Positions 62,201 through 64,000 of a stretch of DNA of 64,000 nucleotides are shown here, in pieces. The notes beneath the pieces were generated by a model. It worked only from the letters and a program-made list of their open reading frames with translations. It was not told where the DNA came from and did no database searches. The DNA is taken from contig JADKEF010000009.1 of NCBI GenBank assembly GCA_016718135.1, positions 92,126 through 156,125 on the forward strand, read 5' to 3'. The position numbers and the translations under genes were made by a program. Position 1 is the first letter of the stretch; each line of letters begins with the position of its first letter. Source of the stretch: Acidobacteriota bacterium. Lineage in GTDB: Bacteria; Acidobacteriota; Blastocatellia; Pyrinomonadales; Pyrinomonadaceae.

Positions 62201-62697
62201 GCGGCGGCGATCTGTTTCAGCGAGAACTGAGCATCGGCGAACCCGAATTCCGCCGTTCCACCGTCATCGTGCCTATCGAGGTAACATCACAAGGCAACGA
62301 GGTCGCGATGAGCTTTACTGTAGAATACGACCCGAGCGTCCTCGCAAACCCGCGCATTACGCTTGGCAGGTTCGCCCCGGCTGGCTCAACGCTGACGATG
62401 AACACAAACGAACCCGGCCGCATCGGCATTCTGATCGACTCGGCCAACGCGATGACCGCGTCCGCAGTGCCGCTGAATATAGCCACGGTTTTTTTCGAGG
62501 TAAAGGGGGAGGCGAGTGGCGAGGCTCCGATATATCTGACGGGTTCGCTCGCTGCAACGGGTATCTCAGATGCCCTTGGCAATTCGCTACCGACGAAATA
62601 CCTTGGCGGAGTCGTGCGAATGAACGAAAAAAGTGCATTGATCAATAGGTTCTTTAGCCTATTGACTACCGAAAATGTCTTTAGTTTCGGGGCCTAA
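59224..62697 (+). CDS. Right-handed beta-helix surface protein with dockerin-like and cohesin-like C-terminus
   Basis: 1,157 readable residues; the frame is open back to about 59136, so the ATG at 59224 is internal and the true start is at 57706. It opens with a CSLREAI-type segment (NQCTLRAAIQTAND). Then follow about 20 NosD/PbH1-like turns (GNxIGTN, NNxISGN, GIxI) over residues 60-760, a parallel beta-helix as found in pectate-lyase-like and adhesin folds. No catalytic lyase residues are evident. The dockerin-like pair (61906-62140) and a cohesin-like end (about 62215-62610) match the other cluster proteins, without a T-P linker. Residues after the cohesin-like domain form a short hydrophobic tail, unlike its neighbours. 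Confidence 0.82.
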   Translation: MNTSGNQCTLRAAIQTANDLPGPDTIKFDIPGGGVQTISPAGALPPITGNTKVDGTTQPGYSTRPLIQVVGAVSSETGLEFAAGSDGSEVLGISIYGFSERAILLGSNNVTIRRSHIGVDSTGSSSGQTQRVGVVVRGSQNQIGITASGNLISLNTDAGIRIEGAAATTNLVRGNTIGFDLDDQPIFPKTETGIQIIDGASNNTIGGDTVADGNTVTAEDAAVEMTRGSNDNIVTRNILVLSKVGVLILNSSRNRIGGENISEIDAEGNSFDANKTGVLIEEEVAARKWLPGRSVPPTTEHVNTAAGARNSQNKVFGNVFAVLDPEDAWKDSTGIIVNFADDTFVGNGTDRFANLVGDCSYVGILVLNLADRTRIEANRVGVFSTSQFRPNAVGVRLTGSGSEVRNNMISKNTDFGLVINRLDDEDPVPTGNTVHSNWIGSNTSGDTPLPNDVGVVVDGRLNTITNNVISGNTTTGLQIQDDQNTIENNRIGTNAVGDAANGNGDGGMLVLSSQNTITNNTVSANEFGIAIARDPERPTTLANNNILRGNTVGTNRAGTAGLGGQIAGIIIADGAANNVIGGTSAGAGNVISGNSQTGIFLQLGQSSGAMPPSGNKIQGNYIGTNAAGTAGIQNGLEGIRIDSSSQTLVGGFGNDMPAARNIISANGRNGIALNDGSTQNRISGNYIGTKADGETALGNTERGIRVGSSTSGTIIGGPEANAGNTIAFNGSNGISLTSDAGNNNIIDPNRIFGNVLAGIDIGENGFTPNDPADADVGPNKLQNYPTMTPSIVGGDLIVSYWVDSAPQHSTYGGTGIYVEFFEADSTGAGRDFLGSDHYLLSDYTNGTPGTRVKNLGNAAALGIVAGDLLTATATDAEGNSSEFAPTVIAPGGAPGFEADVAPRPNGDGNMLSTDITQMRRFVSGLDTPNPATNEAQRIDCAPRSTFGDGIVNSSDVVQGRRYVSGLDVLTPAGGPASRVGSVPESIFVPNRDSGGDLFQRELSIGEPEFRRSTVIVPIEVTSQGNEVAMSFTVEYDPSVLANPRITLGRFAPAGSTLTMNTNEPGRIGILIDSANAMTASAVPLNIATVFFEVKGEASGEAPIYLTGSLAATGISDALGNSLPTKYLGGVVRMNEKSALINRFFSLLTTENVFSFGA

Positions 62698-62778
62698 CGT
62701 TCGCCGAGTGTTACGACAAGGTCACAGTGTATTTGCAAACGCGGACCCAGGTATGGTGCGAAGAGAGAATACAACCAG

Positions 62779-64000
62779 TTAGGGCTTATTGCCGACCTTA
62801 GCTGGTACGCCCAGTTGGGCCAAAACAACGGCAAGATCTGTTCCGGAAAGACCGCGTACTTGCCGTACCGCTTCGGCCGGATTCTTCTCGCCCTGCAAAA
62901 GAGCTGCGCGAAGGTCCGCCAGGTAGCGGGCCTCGTCACTACCCGGCTTGGCTGCAGTGAGCTTGATCGCAACGCGTTTTGCAGCCTCACCGCAGCGGTC
63001 GTCAAGGCCGGCAAAAGCGGGTGCAGTGCCGTCTGCCGCAAACGGAAGTGCTTTTTCGGCGAGCATTCGGTCATCGAGCAACTCCTTGGCCAGACCCCCG
63101 AGGTTGAGCATGCCTTTGTTTCCGCCGGCACCTGACGGAACTAGATCAGAGGCTCTAACACCCGGTTCCATCTTTCCAGCCAGCCCGGGCGACACCTGCG
63201 AGATCGTCGCTAGAGCCGCATTATCGCCCGCCTGGTACGCTTTGATCTGGGATCGAATTCTATAAGCCTCATCAGAGTTTCCCGCCTCAACTGCCTTCTG
63301 CTCAAGTTCTTTCATGTTTTGGTCCGACTTGACTTTCGCCGATCTGTAGGCCGAACCCATCAGAGACTCAACTCTGCCGAGGAATGTCTTCAGCTGTTTG
63401 TCCTTGGTCGCCTTATCGGCCCCGAGAGTTACGATGCCGGCCTGCTCCGGCGTCTGGTGTGCCCTTAGTGCATCGATCTGCGACTTCAGCTGCGGGTCCA
63501 CTTCGATGCCGGCGGCTTCGGCGGCTTTCGCGGCGCTCTTGCCAACCGTATGTAGATCGGTAGGTCTTGAATTGCCGAGGCCGGCACCGACTGCTTTCCC
63601 AGTATTGGCAAGCACGGCCCCGAGAGGGTCATCAGTCGAATGGGTCGGGCTGGAGGTCCATTCAACACCACCCTTTGTCCCAAATTTGTCACTATGCGGC
63701 ATCGTGCCGAAGATCACCTCGGCCTCGAAGGAACTGCTGCCAGGCTTGTCGGATCCAAATCCAGGCTTCCAAATGGTGGCATCCGTTGTAGTGTCGACCC
63801 AGCGGTCACCGTACTCCTGAACGTTGTGGCCGCGCGTCTTCAATGCCTCGGTATATTGCTTGCCTTTCTGATAGGCTTCGTGTGGTGTGTTGCCCTGGGG
63901 CGTGAAATCCATGTCGCTCGCCGCTGTCTTGGGGTCGCTCCCGGTCGACTTGATGTCGGTATTCGGATCGAACCCCAGCTCTTTCATGACATCTTTATGT
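62779..64000 (-). CDS. Unrecognised large protein, C-terminal part (start beyond right edge)
   Basis: The frame is open to the window edge (codons before the ATG at 63987 read HKDV), so this is the last 406 residues of a longer protein. I do not recognise a family. An SDMDFTPQGNTPHEAYQKG stretch (near residues 29-47 from that ATG) looks like a nucleotidyltransferase-type Asp-x-Asp loop, but this is weak. The middle is Ala/Lys-rich and helical (KSAAKAAEAAG; QNMKELEQKAVEAGNS), and the C-terminal 70 residues (RYLADLRAALLQGEKNPAEAVRQVRGLSG) are helical too. No membrane segment is seen. It is convergent with the beta-helix gene; the 81-nt gap between them holds no clear terminator. Confidence 0.6.
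   Translation of the reverse strand, partial: HKDVMKELGFDPNTDIKSTGSDPKTAASDMDFTPQGNTPHEAYQKGKQYTEALKTRGHNVQEYGDRWVDTTTDATIWKPGFGSDKPGSSSFEAEVIFGTMPHSDKFGTKGGVEWTSSPTHSTDDPLGAVLANTGKAVGAGLGNSRPTDLHTVGKSAAKAAEAAGIEVDPQLKSQIDALRAHQTPEQAGIVTLGADKATKDKQLKTFLGRVESLMGSAYRSAKVKSDQNMKELEQKAVEAGNSDEAYRIRSQIKAYQAGDNAALATISQVSPGLAGKMEPGVRASDLVPSGAGGNKGMLNLGGLAKELLDDRMLAEKALPFAADGTAPAFAGLDDRCGEAAKRVAIKLTAAKPGSDEARYLADLRAALLQGEKNPAEAVRQVRGLSGTDLAVVLAQLGVPAKVGNKP

Overview
The window most likely comes from an Acidobacteriota genome, probably class Blastocatellia (Pyrinomonadaceae-like). This is inferred from the mix of very large secreted proteins with Thr-Pro linkers and dockerin/cohesin-like ends, an ECF-like sigma factor beside a TPR Ser/Thr kinase, carboxypeptidase-regulatory-like TonB receptors and moderately high GC. 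No rRNA or marker gene is present to prove it. I saw no tRNA, rRNA, CRISPR array, insertion sequence or prophage gene.

Region 1 (1-11.6 kb) is a hexuronate/pectin-sugar catabolic island read from a divergent promoter at 7.88-8.1 kb. The leftward operon encodes a NagB-like protein, altronate dehydratase, a ROK repressor, a KduI/IolB isomerase, KduD, KDG kinase, KDPG aldolase and, at the left edge, an SSS symporter. The rightward operon encodes an SDR dehydrogenase, an M24-like protein without most of its metal ligands, and an ExuT-type MFS transporter. Uronates would enter, be converted to KDG, be phosphorylated, and be split to pyruvate and glyceraldehyde-3-phosphate. A TTGGT-TAA-ACCAA palindrome sits in the spacer of the leftward promoter.

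Region 2 (11.6-20.3 kb) holds two giant leftward secreted proteins, a metzincin protease and a BNR-repeat protein. They share nearly identical 3' ends encoding a P-like domain and a carboxypeptidase-regulatory-like domain. The tail of the second is frameshifted.

Region 3 (20.6-41.2 kb) is mostly housekeeping and signalling: an SPFH/zinc-ribbon protein, VanZ, a split ATP synthase operon (b', b, delta, alpha, gamma only), an HD-GYP/GAF/GGDEF protein, a LysW-like zinc ribbon, a membrane diguanylate cyclase, a dienelactone hydrolase, a ZnuD-like TonB receptor, an RraB-like/TPR protein, a GH57 branching enzyme with a DUF4912 neighbour, DUF3108, an ICMT-like methyltransferase and a GT9 heptosyltransferase. 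Several intergenic gaps carry hairpins built from reiterated short words.

Region 4 (41.3-62.7 kb) is the most unusual part. Five rightward secreted proteins (a metzincin, two subtilases, a delta-60 repeat protein and an FG-GAP/beta-helix protein) end in the same module: a Thr-Pro linker in most, a pair of dockerin-like loops, and a C-terminal cohesin-like domain. Four of the genes share an upstream element, TTTCACGCAT, 45-70 nt before the start codon. An ECF sigma factor and a Ser/Thr kinase lie leftward inside the cluster. Duplicated debris, including an 11-codon sigma remnant and a promoter without a gene, shows that the cluster grew by tandem duplication. Several of these genes are frameshifted. 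The window ends in an unrecognised leftward gene that runs off the right edge.
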